64,000 bases of DNA, from NCBI GenBank assembly GCA_963843605.1, contig CAWJLA010000010.1, positions 1 through 64,000 of the forward strand. The letters are read 5' to 3'. A model generated the notes under the pieces. The model had not been told where the DNA came from, made no database searches, and saw nothing but the letters and a program-made list of their open reading frames with translations. The position numbers and the translations under genes are program-made. Below are positions 25,780 to 35,098 of this stretch, piece by piece. How positions within the stretch are numbered: the stretch's first letter is position 1; every line of letters begins with the position of its first letter. This DNA is from FEN-1297 sp963843605. GTDB taxonomy: Bacteria > Bacteroidota > Ignavibacteria > Ignavibacteriales > Ignavibacteriaceae.

Positions 25780-28700
25780 TTATAATGTAAATGCCTTTTC
25801 CACAAGCTCTTTTTGATGCTGAGCCGAAATTTTTGCTGATCCGAATGCCGGACTTGCGCCTTCGGGTCTCCCGGAGTATACAAGTTTTTGAGCAGGGCCA
25901 AGCAGTTCAATTAACCGTGGTGCCAGAAAAGTCCAGGCACCCATATTCTGCGGCTCTTCCTGTACCCAGACCACCGTCCCGGCATTTGAAAATGAGCCAA
26001 GAATATTCTTAACAACATCGGATTTAAAAGGATAGATCTGCTCAACTCTTACCAGCGCAGAGTCCTTTATATCGTGATCGTTTTTGTATTTTAACAAATC
26101 GTAATAAACCTTGCCTGTAGATAATATTACCCGTACTATTTTTCCCTTTTCACTTACCGAATTATCATCCATGATCTCCATAAAACGGCCGTTCAGAAAT
26201 TCCTGTTTTGACGATTTTGCTTCCGGATGACGGAGCAGGCTCTTAGGAGTCATTATTATTAACGGCTTCATTGTATTTTGTTTTATCTGCCTTCTCAATA
26301 CGTGAAAATATTGGGCAGGTGTAGTTAAATTACAGATCTGGATATTATCCTGGGCGCATAAAGTTAGAAACCTTTCCAGCCTTGCACTTGAATGTTCCGG
26401 GCCCTGACCTTCGTATCCGTGCGGAAGAAGCATCACCAGACTGTTAGGAAGTTTCCATTTTTCGTAAGAAGCTACAATGAAATTATCTATTATAACCTGG
26501 GCGCCGTTTGCGAAATCGCCGAACTGCGCTTCCCACATAACCAGCGCAAGCGGATCGGCGGTGCTGTAGCCGTACTCGAAGCCGAGAACCGCTGCCTCGG
26601 ATAATAAACTGTCAAGAGCTTCAATCTTAGCCTGACTTTGAACCATGTGATTCAAGGGTATGTAATCCAGACCCGTTTGTATATCCGTTAACGCAAGATG
26701 TCTATGCGAGAATGTACCGCGCACGCTGTCCTGCCCGCTTAACCTAACAGGCGTACCGTCCAGAAGCAGTCCGCCGAAAGCCAGAGATTCGCCGAAAGCC
26801 CAATCTGCATCTGACGACTCATCGAGCAGTTTTAATCTCTGATCGAGAAATTTTCTTAGTTTCGGATGGACCGCAAATTCCGAAGGAAGAGTTGTAATCC
26901 CGTTGACAATTGTCTCAAGCTGTTCGGAAGTCAGATTTGTATTTTTATCCGGAGTTACCGAAGCCATTCTTTCTTTTGAAACCGCCAGCGGAACGTCGCT
27001 GTTAAACTCGGTGTTTTTTCTTTTTATTTTATCGAAAGCTTCGCTTAATCTGTTATAAATTTCATCGTTCATTTTATCTATTTCACCGGAGGAAAGAGTT
27101 TGATTTTTTAAAAGAGTGGTGGAATAAATTTCTCTTACCGAGGGATGGTTCTTAATTTTTTCGTACAGCAGCGGCTGAGTAAAACCGGGTTCATCGCCCT
27201 CGTTATGCCCGTGTCTGCGGTACCCGAACATATCTATAACAACATCTTTTCTGAAAATTTGTCTGTATTCGAACGCCAGTTTTACGACCCATAAAGCGGC
27301 TTCGGGGTCTTCTCCGTTTACGTGAAAGATAGGCGCCTGGATCATTTTAGCGACATCGGTTGCGTAAACCGAAGAGCGCGCATCTTCAGGTGTTGTAGTA
27401 AAGCCGATCTGGTTATTAATTATGATATGAATAGTGCCGCCGGTTCTGTAACCGCTTAACTGAGAAAGATTAAGCGATTCTGCAACTACGCCCTGTCCCG
27501 CAAACGCGGCATCGCCGTGAATCAATACAGGCATAATCTTCCGGTGTTCCTTGTTATCTCCCAATCTGGTTTGCTTGGCTCTGGTTATTCCTTCAACAAC
27601 CGGGTTGACCCATTCTAGGTGACTGGGATTGGAGGCAACCGATACCGCAATGCTTTTACCGCCGTGAGTCCGGTACTTGCCCGAAGCGCCGAGATGGTAC
27701 TTAACATCGCCTGATCCGCCGATTGAATTGGGATCCTGTATATCTTCGAACTCCGAAAAAATCGACTCGTACGACTTACCTATAATATTTGCCAGAACAT
27801 TCAGTCTGCCTCTGTGCGACATACCGAGAACAGCCTCAAGCATACCGCTCTCGCTTGCCTGGTGAAGAAGAAAATCCAATACCGGGATGAGGGTTTCGGA
27901 TCCTTCGAGTGAAAACCTTTTATGTCCGATGAATTTTGTATGAATAAAATGCTCAAAGGTTTCCGCGACGATTAATTTTTTTAATATTGTTGTTTTAATT
28001 TCCTGCGAAAAGTCGGGTACGTTCTTAACAGGTTCCATCTTACTTTGAAGCCATATCTTTTCGGCCGGATTTTGAATATGCATATATTCAACACCGATCT
28101 TTTCACAATAGGTTTTCTGAAGTATATCCAGAATTTCTCGTAGAGTAGCTTTTCTTAGACCGCTGAATCCCCCGGTAATAAATTCTCTGTCAAGATCCCA
28201 CAAAGTCAGTTTATAAGTCGCAGGATCGAGTTCCGGATGATAAGGAGTAGGGGAGCCGAGCGGATCGAGGTCGGCAATTAAATGACCGCGCACCCTGTAA
28301 AGATTAATCAGTTGTAAAACTCTTCCTTGCTTTTCGATCTCTTCTGTATTTCCGACCGCTGCGAATGTTCCCGGCTGATAATCTGTTTTCCAGGTTAACG
28401 GCTGGAGCGGTATTTTTATATCTTCGAAAATTTCCTCGTAAAAGAAATTATTTCCCAGAAGCAGATCGTGAAGCTCTTTTAAGAACATACCGGATTCGGC
28501 GCCCTGGATAATGCGGTGATCGTAAGTGCTTGTTACGTTCATTACCTTGCTTATCCCGAGAGTCGAAATAGTAGAAGGCGACATTGCCTGGTACTCTGCA
28601 GGATATTGAATTGCGCCTGTCGCAACTATGGTTCCCTGACCGATCATCAATCGCGGAACCGATGTAACCGTTCCGATAGTCCCTGGATTTGTGAGTGTTA

Positions 28701-29409
28701 ATGTTGTGCCTGAAAATTCATCCGGATTAATTAATCCCTTTCTCGATCTTGAAACTAGGTCATCGTAAGTCTTATAAAACTCTTCGAAGTTCATCAGATT
28801 GACCTTCTTAATATTCGGTACAATCAATGAATGCGATCCGTCTTTCTTTTCGATATCAATTGCCAATCCCAGATTTATTCCGTTCCTTTTAATCACATTC
28901 GGTTTGCCGTCAATAACGGTAAAAGCATTATTCATAACCGGGTTTGTCGTAACCGCTTTGATAATTGCCCATGCAATTAAATGCGTAAAGGAAATTTTCC
29001 CACGGTTTTTCTTATGAAGATACCGGTTTATTATTGTCCTGTTTTCCTCGAGAAGTTTTACGGGTATGGTTCTTTGTGACGTAGCCACAGGAATGGTAAG
29101 ACTATAATTCATATTTTCGAGTATGCGTGCCGAACTTCCCGCGATTATCTGAAGCTTATCTTCCTGATCGGGAGTGGGCATGCTGATGTTAGGGAAAATA
29201 TTCTGAGCTTGAGTTCTTACGGCAGATTTTTTTTTGTCCCCGATTTTATCCTGACTTCCTGTTTCGCTGCCGAAGAAGCTCTGCCATTGTTCCGATACTT
29301 CGGAAGGATTATCTTCATATTGTTTGTGCAAATATTCTACGAACCAGGTATTTGCACCGAATTTTTCAAGTTCTTCTTTTTGTTCTTTTGTTAAATCGCT
29401 GGATTTCAT
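25780..29409 (-). CDS. kgd: multifunctional 2-oxoglutarate dehydrogenase E1 with fused E2 acyltransferase domain
   Basis: 1209 residues in the order known from mycobacterial KGD. A short N-terminal helix (KFGANTWFVEYLHKQYEDNP) comes first. The E2 succinyltransferase catalytic domain follows (about 95-330, active-site TSTYDHRIIQGAESG). The thiamine-dependent E1 then covers about 370-1209 (GMSHRGRLNVLANIIGKSYE, HGDAAFAGQGVVAESLNLSQ, IIINNQIGFTT as the ThDP site, and HGYEGQGPEHSSARLER). No lipoyl domain is present, so an external lipoylated E2 (E2p-like) and an E3 must complete the complex. It converts 2-oxoglutarate to succinyl-CoA or, by decarboxylation, to succinic semialdehyde in the TCA cycle. 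No neighbour encodes the other subunits. Confidence 0.93.
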   Translation of the reverse strand: MKSSDLTKEQKEELEKFGANTWFVEYLHKQYEDNPSEVSEQWQSFFGSETGSQDKIGDKKKSAVRTQAQNIFPNISMPTPDQEDKLQIIAGSSARILENMNYSLTIPVATSQRTIPVKLLEENRTIINRYLHKKNRGKISFTHLIAWAIIKAVTTNPVMNNAFTVIDGKPNVIKRNGINLGLAIDIEKKDGSHSLIVPNIKKVNLMNFEEFYKTYDDLVSRSRKGLINPDEFSGTTLTLTNPGTIGTVTSVPRLMIGQGTIVATGAIQYPAEYQAMSPSTISTLGISKVMNVTSTYDHRIIQGAESGMFLKELHDLLLGNNFFYEEIFEDIKIPLQPLTWKTDYQPGTFAAVGNTEEIEKQGRVLQLINLYRVRGHLIADLDPLGSPTPYHPELDPATYKLTLWDLDREFITGGFSGLRKATLREILDILQKTYCEKIGVEYMHIQNPAEKIWLQSKMEPVKNVPDFSQEIKTTILKKLIVAETFEHFIHTKFIGHKRFSLEGSETLIPVLDFLLHQASESGMLEAVLGMSHRGRLNVLANIIGKSYESIFSEFEDIQDPNSIGGSGDVKYHLGASGKYRTHGGKSIAVSVASNPSHLEWVNPVVEGITRAKQTRLGDNKEHRKIMPVLIHGDAAFAGQGVVAESLNLSQLSGYRTGGTIHIIINNQIGFTTTPEDARSSVYATDVAKMIQAPIFHVNGEDPEAALWVVKLAFEYRQIFRKDVVIDMFGYRRHGHNEGDEPGFTQPLLYEKIKNHPSVREIYSTTLLKNQTLSSGEIDKMNDEIYNRLSEAFDKIKRKNTEFNSDVPLAVSKERMASVTPDKNTNLTSEQLETIVNGITTLPSEFAVHPKLRKFLDQRLKLLDESSDADWAFGESLAFGGLLLDGTPVRLSGQDSVRGTFSHRHLALTDIQTGLDYIPLNHMVQSQAKIEALDSLLSEAAVLGFEYGYSTADPLALVMWEAQFGDFANGAQVIIDNFIVASYEKWKLPNSLVMLLPHGYEGQGPEHSSARLERFLTLCAQDNIQICNLTTPAQYFHVLRRQIKQNTMKPLIIMTPKSLLRHPEAKSSKQEFLNGRFMEIMDDNSVSEKGKIVRVILSTGKVYYDLLKYKNDHDIKDSALVRVEQIYPFKSDVVKNILGSFSNAGTVVWVQEEPQNMGAWTFLAPRLIELLGPAQKLVYSGRPEGASPAFGSAKISAQHQKELVEKAFTL

Positions 29410-29595
29410 TTTCTTTGTAATGGTTATTATTAAGATATTATGATTTAATATAATAAATTATGCATACAGTAATTAGTCATCCGCTATGACAATTAACTAT
29501 AAGGTATATTTCCCGGTTTGATGTTTTGTATTATTGACCTTTTCAAATTTAATAAAAGTATTTCCTTTAAGTAAACAAAAAACAGTCTTTATATT

Positions 29596-30249
29596 ATGAA
29601 TATGATGAAAAATACAGAAATTGCGGCTCTAAGAAGAGAGTATTCGCTTAAAGTTCTCGATGAAAGCAATGTACGGACAAACCCGTTTGAACAGTTTTCG
29701 ATTTGGATGGAAGAGGTGGTTAGTTCCGATTTGCTTGACCCGAGTGCAATGATACTTGCAACAGCGGATTCAAAAGGTATTCCGTCTGCACGGACAGTGT
29801 TACTTAAAGGTGCCGATAACGAGGGTCTTATATTTTACACTAACTATACTAGTCGCAAAGCAAAAGAACTGAATGAAAATCCTAATGCATCTATACTGTT
29901 TTTGTGGCGGGAATTGGAAAGACAAATTCGAATATCCGGCAGAGTTGAGAAAGTGTCGAAAAAGCAATCGGAAGAATATTTCCATTCCCGTCCCTATGAG
30001 AGTCAGCTCGGTGCCGTTGCATCTGAGCAAAGTAAAATAATACCGGGAAGGGATTACCTTGATAACAGGTTCAACGAGTTGAAAAAGAAATTCGAAGGAC
30101 GCGAAATACCTTTACCCGAATACTGGGGAGGTTACAAACTTTATCCGGAATATTTTGAATTCTGGCAGGGCAGGGAGAGCCGGCTTCACGACAGGATCAG
30201 TTACATAAAAGACGGAGAAGGGTGGAAAATAGTGAGACTAGCTCCGTAA
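29596..30249 (+). CDS. pdxH: pyridoxamine 5'-phosphate oxidase
   Basis: FMN-dependent oxidation of pyridoxamine or pyridoxine phosphate to pyridoxal 5'-phosphate, the last step of vitamin B6 synthesis and salvage. The 217 residues include the FMN/substrate motifs ATADSKGIPSARTVLLKGAD, FYTNYTSRKAKELNENP, FHSRPYESQLGAVASEQS and the C-terminal signature EFWQGRESRLHDRISY. The N-terminal helix RREYSLKVLDESNVRTNPFEQF is typical. It is divergent from kgd, with about 190 bases between them that must hold both promoters. Two Met in a row make the precise start (29596 or 29602/29605) uncertain. Confidence 0.95.
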   Translation: MNMMKNTEIAALRREYSLKVLDESNVRTNPFEQFSIWMEEVVSSDLLDPSAMILATADSKGIPSARTVLLKGADNEGLIFYTNYTSRKAKELNENPNASILFLWRELERQIRISGRVEKVSKKQSEEYFHSRPYESQLGAVASEQSKIIPGRDYLDNRFNELKKKFEGREIPLPEYWGGYKLYPEYFEFWQGRESRLHDRISYIKDGEGWKIVRLAP

Positions 30250-30545
30250 TTGACGATGTAATAAAAAATTGTTAAGTTAATTACTAAAGTTTGAAAACAT
30301 TAAAATTATATTTTACTTAGCTTTGTTTTGCCATGTGAATATATATAATTTATCTTATCTAAAAATATTTAAGCTTCGATGGGGGACACTTCGAAAAAAA
30401 TATAAAACTTTAAAAACATTATAAGTGCAATTTAAAAAATTTGCAGTCCGTAACATGAGATTATTTAACTGCAATCGTTATTCTGTGAATTCAAAATATT
30501 TTTACTGAAATAGTATACACGGATCATTATTAAAGGGAGGCTTAT

Positions 30546-32645
30546 ATGAAACGTTTAGTAATATTAATGATTTTAATTCTGCTCCAGCTCAGCTTAAGTT
30601 TGGCGAACGGTGTAGGGGTGGTGGATGCGAGTAAAGGAGTTTATTTAAGACTGGATTCCACTATAGTGAATGTTACTGTGGCCGGTCAAATATCCAAAAC
30701 AACTACTATACAATATTTTACCAACACAGATACGGCAGCGGCTTCCGTAAAATATGCTTTCCCGCTTGCTGAACAGGCGAGTGCAACTCAGCTCCGCTGG
30801 CTTGCGGGCGGACAGTGGTATACAGCCGCGGTTGCGGGAACGCCCCAGGATTCGACTCTTCCCGGCACCGGCGGTTATATTTCGCCGGATCTCTTAAATT
30901 ATTTAGGCAATACGCCTTTATATTTTTCGATACCGCAAAAAATAAAAGCCGATTCAACACTTGCGGTAGAGCTTACTTATGTAGAGTTCCTTCCTTATTC
31001 GTTCGGGAAAGTCAATTACATATATCCGAACGATTATCATTTAATACAATCTAGCGCTATCGGGATTCAGAAATTTGATTTTAACCTTTCATCTCAGAGA
31101 GCTATCGACAGCATCAAGGTAACAGGAAATCTTATTCCGTCATTTATTTCAAATTATAAAGACAGCGCCAGAGTCAGTTTCGTAATGCATGAAAAAGCTG
31201 CCGATCAGAATTATTCTATCCAGTATTCCCTCAGTGCAAATCAGCTGGGTTTGTTCGCATACAGTTCCATGCTTGCCGATTCTACCGTGCCTGATTCGCT
31301 CGGCAGCGGATTTCTATCGTTTATAGCGGAACCCGATCCGGGCAACAGTATTTCGACAATTTCCAAAGTGTTTACTCTTATAATCGACAGGTCTGGAAGC
31401 ATGTCGGGTACAAAAATGGACCAGGCAAAGGAGGCTGCTTCTTTCATTGTAAATCATCTTAATGAAGGCGACAAATTTAACTTAATAGATTTTGATGATA
31501 TCATTACGTCGTTCCGGCCTGTCCATGTTTTATACACTCAGCAGACAAGAGATTCAGCGCTGGCTTATATAAATGATCTTTACGCGAGAGGAATGACAAG
31601 TATCTCGGGTGCTTTTGCGACGGCTGTTCCGCAATTTACAGCGGCTAACGACAGTTCGGCAAACATTATTATTTTCTTTACCGACGGTCAGCCAACGGCA
31701 GATATCACGGATATATCTCAATTGGTAGATTATATAGATAATTTAATTAAGACAAGTGAGAGGAAAATATTCTTATTCAGTTTCGGTATCGGAAGCGATG
31801 CAAATAACCAGCTTCTAACTTTGATTTCCCTGCACAATAACGGCCTGGCGGAGTTTCTGGGAAACGACGAATTGTATTCAAGGATAACCGATTTCTATCT
31901 ATCAATAAGAAATCCGGTTTTGTTAAACAGCCACATCACTTTTACTCCGCCGGTAGTAACCGAAGTGTATCCTGATTCCCTTCCTAATCTTTACAAAGGA
32001 AAGCAGATGATTGTGGCCGGAAGATATACGCAGGCTCAGCCGGTTAAGATTACACTTACCGGTAATGCTTTCGGAAAAAACGTGAGTTATGATTATAATA
32101 TTAATTTAAGTGATTCATCTATTACAGAGAATCAGTTCCTTCCAAAAATCTGGGCCAAGCAGAAAATCGCCGCATTGTTTATTCGTTATTACTCACTTCC
32201 TTCCGGATCGGAGGCGGCTATACCTATTAAAAATGAGATAATTGCTTTGAGCCAGGCATACGGTATTGTTACTACCTTCACTAGTTTTTCTGGCAACACC
32301 CCGGGTGCCGGAACCAGAACGGAAGTGAAAAAAGATAAAACTGCCGGTAATATTCATCCAGGAGATTTTGAACTTCTCGGAAATTATCCGAATCCGTTTA
32401 ATCCTTCCACAACCATAGAGATTAGGGTGAATAATAATTTCACCGGAATTATTAATGTTAAAATTTACAATATTCTCGGTCAGGTTGTAAAAACTCTGCA
32501 TCTTCAGGTAAGAGGATCCGGCATATATAATATTGTCTGGGACGGTCTTGACGAAAACGGTAATTCTCTTTCAAGCGGAGTTTATATATACGGAATCGAA
32601 ACACAGAATATGGTCCTAATGGGAAAGATGACGTTGCTTAAATAA
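30546..32645 (+). CDS. T9SS-secreted VIT/VWA-domain protein
   Basis: Signal peptide (1-21, ending SLANG). A VIT-like domain (about 40-190; YLRLDSTIVNVTVAGQISKT) is followed by a von Willebrand A domain (about 270-450) with a complete MIDAS: DRSGSMSG (Asp281), a conserved Thr in RGMTSISG and the FTDGQPT Asp. A beta domain and a C-terminal FlgD-like/T9SS sorting module close the protein (GNYPNPFNPSTTIEIRV, NGNSLSSGVYIYGIETQ, MTLLK). VIT+VWA proteins resemble inter-alpha-trypsin inhibitor heavy chains; bacterial ones are presumed surface adhesins. AAAGGGAGG precedes the ATG. The gene is monocistronic. Confidence 0.88.
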   Translation: MKRLVILMILILLQLSLSLANGVGVVDASKGVYLRLDSTIVNVTVAGQISKTTTIQYFTNTDTAAASVKYAFPLAEQASATQLRWLAGGQWYTAAVAGTPQDSTLPGTGGYISPDLLNYLGNTPLYFSIPQKIKADSTLAVELTYVEFLPYSFGKVNYIYPNDYHLIQSSAIGIQKFDFNLSSQRAIDSIKVTGNLIPSFISNYKDSARVSFVMHEKAADQNYSIQYSLSANQLGLFAYSSMLADSTVPDSLGSGFLSFIAEPDPGNSISTISKVFTLIIDRSGSMSGTKMDQAKEAASFIVNHLNEGDKFNLIDFDDIITSFRPVHVLYTQQTRDSALAYINDLYARGMTSISGAFATAVPQFTAANDSSANIIIFFTDGQPTADITDISQLVDYIDNLIKTSERKIFLFSFGIGSDANNQLLTLISLHNNGLAEFLGNDELYSRITDFYLSIRNPVLLNSHITFTPPVVTEVYPDSLPNLYKGKQMIVAGRYTQAQPVKITLTGNAFGKNVSYDYNINLSDSSITENQFLPKIWAKQKIAALFIRYYSLPSGSEAAIPIKNEIIALSQAYGIVTTFTSFSGNTPGAGTRTEVKKDKTAGNIHPGDFELLGNYPNPFNPSTTIEIRVNNNFTGIINVKIYNILGQVVKTLHLQVRGSGIYNIVWDGLDENGNSLSSGVYIYGIETQNMVLMGKMTLLK

Positions 32646-32705
32646 ATTGTGGGGAGTTGGTTGTTGGTTGTAAATCGTTGAGCTTGTCGAAACGAGCTTT
32701 TCATT

Positions 32706-32735
32706 CCGTGTCCGGCTTATGGCATCCGGACATGG
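32706..32735. repeat. palindrome 1 of a three-palindrome cluster
   Basis: CCGTGTCCGG pairs with CCGGACATGG (one mismatch) around a ten-base spacer. Confidence 0.6.
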
Positions 32736-32770
32736 GATATTATAATATCATGGTCATATACATTTTTATA

Positions 32771-32800
32771 ATTAACCCGCGAATTAATTCGCAGGTTAAT
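32771..32800. repeat. palindrome 2 of the cluster, 30 bases
   Basis: ATTAACCCGCGAATT followed directly by AATTCGCAGGTTAAT, self-complementary except at one position. Confidence 0.6.
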
Positions 32801-32823
32801 GAGAAGAAAAAAGAGTTTTTTGC

Positions 32824-32859
32824 AACCGTTGAACCTACCGGTAGGCAGGTTCAACGGTT
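32824..32859. repeat. palindrome 3 of the cluster, 16-base arms
   Basis: AACCGTTGAACCTACC and GGCAGGTTCAACGGTT pair with one mismatch around GGTA. The core is shared with 643-660. Confidence 0.65.
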
Positions 32860-32902
32860 TTCGCACCAAAAACATTTAGGGGCTTAACTTAAGTAACAAC
32901 TC
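32857..32902. repeat. dispersed 40-base repeat, copy 1
   Basis: GGTTTTCGCACCAAAAACAT then TTAGGGGCTTAACTTAAGT resembles 35772-35812 (CGGTTTTTCACACCAAATAT then TTAGGCGGTCAACTTGGGT). Both lie shortly before a gene. Confidence 0.5.
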
Positions 32903-32913
32903 AAAAATGATTT

Positions 32914-33537
32914 ATGAAATTCAATGTTACATATATATTCGTAATAATCTTATTGTCAAATGTATGCATTTTCCCCCAGCAGCTAAAGTTAGGAGTTAAG
33001 GCTGACTTTCTTACAGGTAACAAATATATCAATTATCAATTAGGTCCGGCTGTTGCTTTAGATTACTCACTTTCACAGGTACCTGTTTCGGTACAAGGGA
33101 CGGTGAGGTTTAGTCTCGGCGAATTTAGTAGTGAAAATCATTTTTCTACCGGCCAAACTTTTACTGTGTTCAGCGCCGGATTAGCGGTTAATTATTATCC
33201 AGTTACTTGGGCTATTGAGCCGTATTTAGGCGCCGGTTTATTTTATAATTCCAACAGTATACAATCGTCAGTAACGCCTTCTCCAGATTTCAGCGGAAAC
33301 ATGTATTTCCCAACCGCATTAAAAAATAATATTTCCGGAGAACTGACTTTGGGAATTAAATTTTCCGCAAACACGCCGGTAAATTTTATTACGGAAATAA
33401 CGCAGACTTTAAACAGACCGGGATATATTTTGAAAACATTGAATAACAATAACGGTATTTACAGCGAAATTAAGAAAGAAGAAAAATTAAACCTTAATTC
33501 TTTGTTCCTAAAACTGGGATTGCTTTTCAATCTCTAA
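32914..33537 (+). CDS. outer-membrane beta-barrel-type protein
   Basis: A signal peptide (1-22, ending CIFPQQ) is followed by alternating strands typical of an eight- to ten-stranded barrel: LKLGVKADFLTG, VSVQGTVRFSLGEFS, FTVFSAGLAVNYYPV, IEPYLGAGLFYNS, GELTLGIKFSAN and the final LNSLFLKLGLLFNL. The function is not known; small barrels of this kind are structural or porin-like. It is alone, after the palindrome cluster. Confidence 0.75.
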   Translation: MKFNVTYIFVIILLSNVCIFPQQLKLGVKADFLTGNKYINYQLGPAVALDYSLSQVPVSVQGTVRFSLGEFSSENHFSTGQTFTVFSAGLAVNYYPVTWAIEPYLGAGLFYNSNSIQSSVTPSPDFSGNMYFPTALKNNISGELTLGIKFSANTPVNFITEITQTLNRPGYILKTLNNNNGIYSEIKKEEKLNLNSLFLKLGLLFNL

Positions 33538-33941
33538 AATTTTAATAATTAATAAAAATCTATAAAGTAAATTTATCGTCAAAAAAAAGTGAATTAAAGA
33601 AATTATATTCTAAAATAAGCCTGAATTTTACAACATATTTCTTCAAACCTGAAAAAGATTTAATTTTAAAAAATTCCATTCCCAAAATTTTAAACCGCAA
33701 TTCTTCTTTTTTATCTACTGAAAAACTAATGTCCCCGGTTTTCTCAATTGAAAAATATTACGGAAACAACCGGATTGTTAAAAATAAATATTCGCACTTT
33801 AAAAAATATTCTAACTCATTAAACACATTTTCCGAACAAGGTCAATTTCTGTCTATATTAATATTTTGTCGACAACTATTCGATAATAAATATATAATAT
33901 GAATTTATCTTTATTTATTTCAAACCGAAGATCCAAATCAA
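33538..33941. other. intergenic region holding a long open frame without a start codon
   Basis: About 400 very AT-rich bases. On the plus strand one frame stays open from 33549 to the TGA at 33900-33902 (117 codons) but has no ATG, GTG or TTG in its first 60 codons; the first ATG is at 33729. The translation is Lys/Asn/Ser/Phe-rich (for example SSFLSTEKLMSPVFSIEKYY) and matches no family I know. It could be a remnant gene or chance. Confidence 0.35.
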
Positions 33942-34670
33942 ATGGAAATAAATTCAGCACTAACATCTGAAAGTATCGAAAACTTAAAATTCAAAAGAAG
34001 TTTTTGGATAATATTTATATTAATATCGGTTATCCAGATTTTTAAGTTTATAATTTCGGCTTATTTCGGATTCGCATTCGGCGAATTTCCCGCAGAATAT
34101 TATTTACTTTCCGGACTGGGAGGGGTGGTCTGGTATTTTATTTTATTAGCTGCGATTCTGCTGGACCTAAATAGCAGAAATGTTATTCCTTCCAAGATTT
34201 TTAATTTTAATCTATCTTCTGTTAAAACCTGGTCACCCAGTTTATTTAAATATGCTTCGGGATGCGCAATATTTGTCCTTCTCTCATTTTTTCTTTTTCC
34301 TAAAAGTGAATTTCAATTGGAAAATCAAACACCATTTATTATTTCTTTAACATTTATAAATGCGGTAATCCTTGCTCCTATTATTGAAGAAATGGCTTTC
34401 CGGGGATATTTATACAATGCGATGTTCGGAAGTTTTAAAAGGAAGAAAGAACGGATGGTAGTTAACGCAATGCTCTTCGCATCCGCACATGTATTTCTGG
34501 GATTAATTTTCATAGGAGCCGGGGTGCCGTATTATATTTTTGTACTCGGATATTTACTTGCTAAACTTTACGAGGACAGCCGCTCGATAGTTCCCGGGAT
34601 CTTGCTTCATGCATTTAATAACGGCTTTGTCTTTTTGATAAGCATTTTAAACGTTTATTATCTGAAATAA
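33942..34670 (+). CDS. CPBP-family intramembrane metalloprotease (CAAX/Abi type)
   Basis: Six or so membrane helices in 242 residues, with the family motifs EEMAFRGYLYN (catalytic Glu149-Glu150 and Arg), FASAHVFLG (His) and LLHAFNNG (His). CPBP proteases cleave within the membrane. In bacteria they process lipoproteins, bacteriocins or unknown targets. It is followed 10 bases later by the DUF2752 gene and then the RDD gene. The three short-spaced membrane-protein genes probably form an operon. Confidence 0.9.
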   Translation: MEINSALTSESIENLKFKRSFWIIFILISVIQIFKFIISAYFGFAFGEFPAEYYLLSGLGGVVWYFILLAAILLDLNSRNVIPSKIFNFNLSSVKTWSPSLFKYASGCAIFVLLSFFLFPKSEFQLENQTPFIISLTFINAVILAPIIEEMAFRGYLYNAMFGSFKRKKERMVVNAMLFASAHVFLGLIFIGAGVPYYIFVLGYLLAKLYEDSRSIVPGILLHAFNNGFVFLISILNVYYLK

Positions 34671-34680
34671 ATATATAAAA

Positions 34681-35061
34681 GTGAAAAATGTTATTATAAA
34701 ATATAAAAATAGTTATAACTACAGGCTGCCTGCTTTTTTAACTTTATTGGGATTGATCCTAATGCCTTCCGATGGCTTCGGCTTTTCGGCGTGTCCCTTC
34801 TATCATTTAACCGGATTACCGTGCCCTGTTTGCGGATTAACTAGAAGCATCAGCTCAATTCTGCATTTTGAACTACTTAAAAGTCTTTTATATCATCCCT
34901 TAGGCATTCTGATATTGGCATTAATCATAATGATTATAATTACGAACGATCCGAATTATATTAGTTCAATAATGAAAAATAAGAATAAGTATTTTAGAAT
35001 ACTTTTGTCAGCCAAGTCCCTTTTGATATTATTCTTTCTTGTCTGGATCCTGCGAATTTAA
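34681..35061 (+). CDS. DUF2752 small membrane protein
   Basis: 126 residues with the signature CPFYHLTGLPCPVCGLTRS (paired Cys and CGxTR) and three hydrophobic helices. The family is common in Bacteroidota, of unknown function; the Cys clusters could bind metal. The start is GTG, ten bases after the CPBP gene, so translation may be coupled. Confidence 0.9.
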   Translation: MKNVIIKYKNSYNYRLPAFLTLLGLILMPSDGFGFSACPFYHLTGLPCPVCGLTRSISSILHFELLKSLLYHPLGILILALIIMIIITNDPNYISSIMKNKNKYFRILLSAKSLLILFFLVWILRI

Positions 35062-35098
35062 AAATCATAAATTTATTAAATCTAAATAAGGGGTGATT

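Noticed and set aside
32657..32887. 76-residue plus-strand ORF
   Set aside because: It runs entirely through the palindrome cluster and the 40-base repeat; the peptide has no protein-like pattern.
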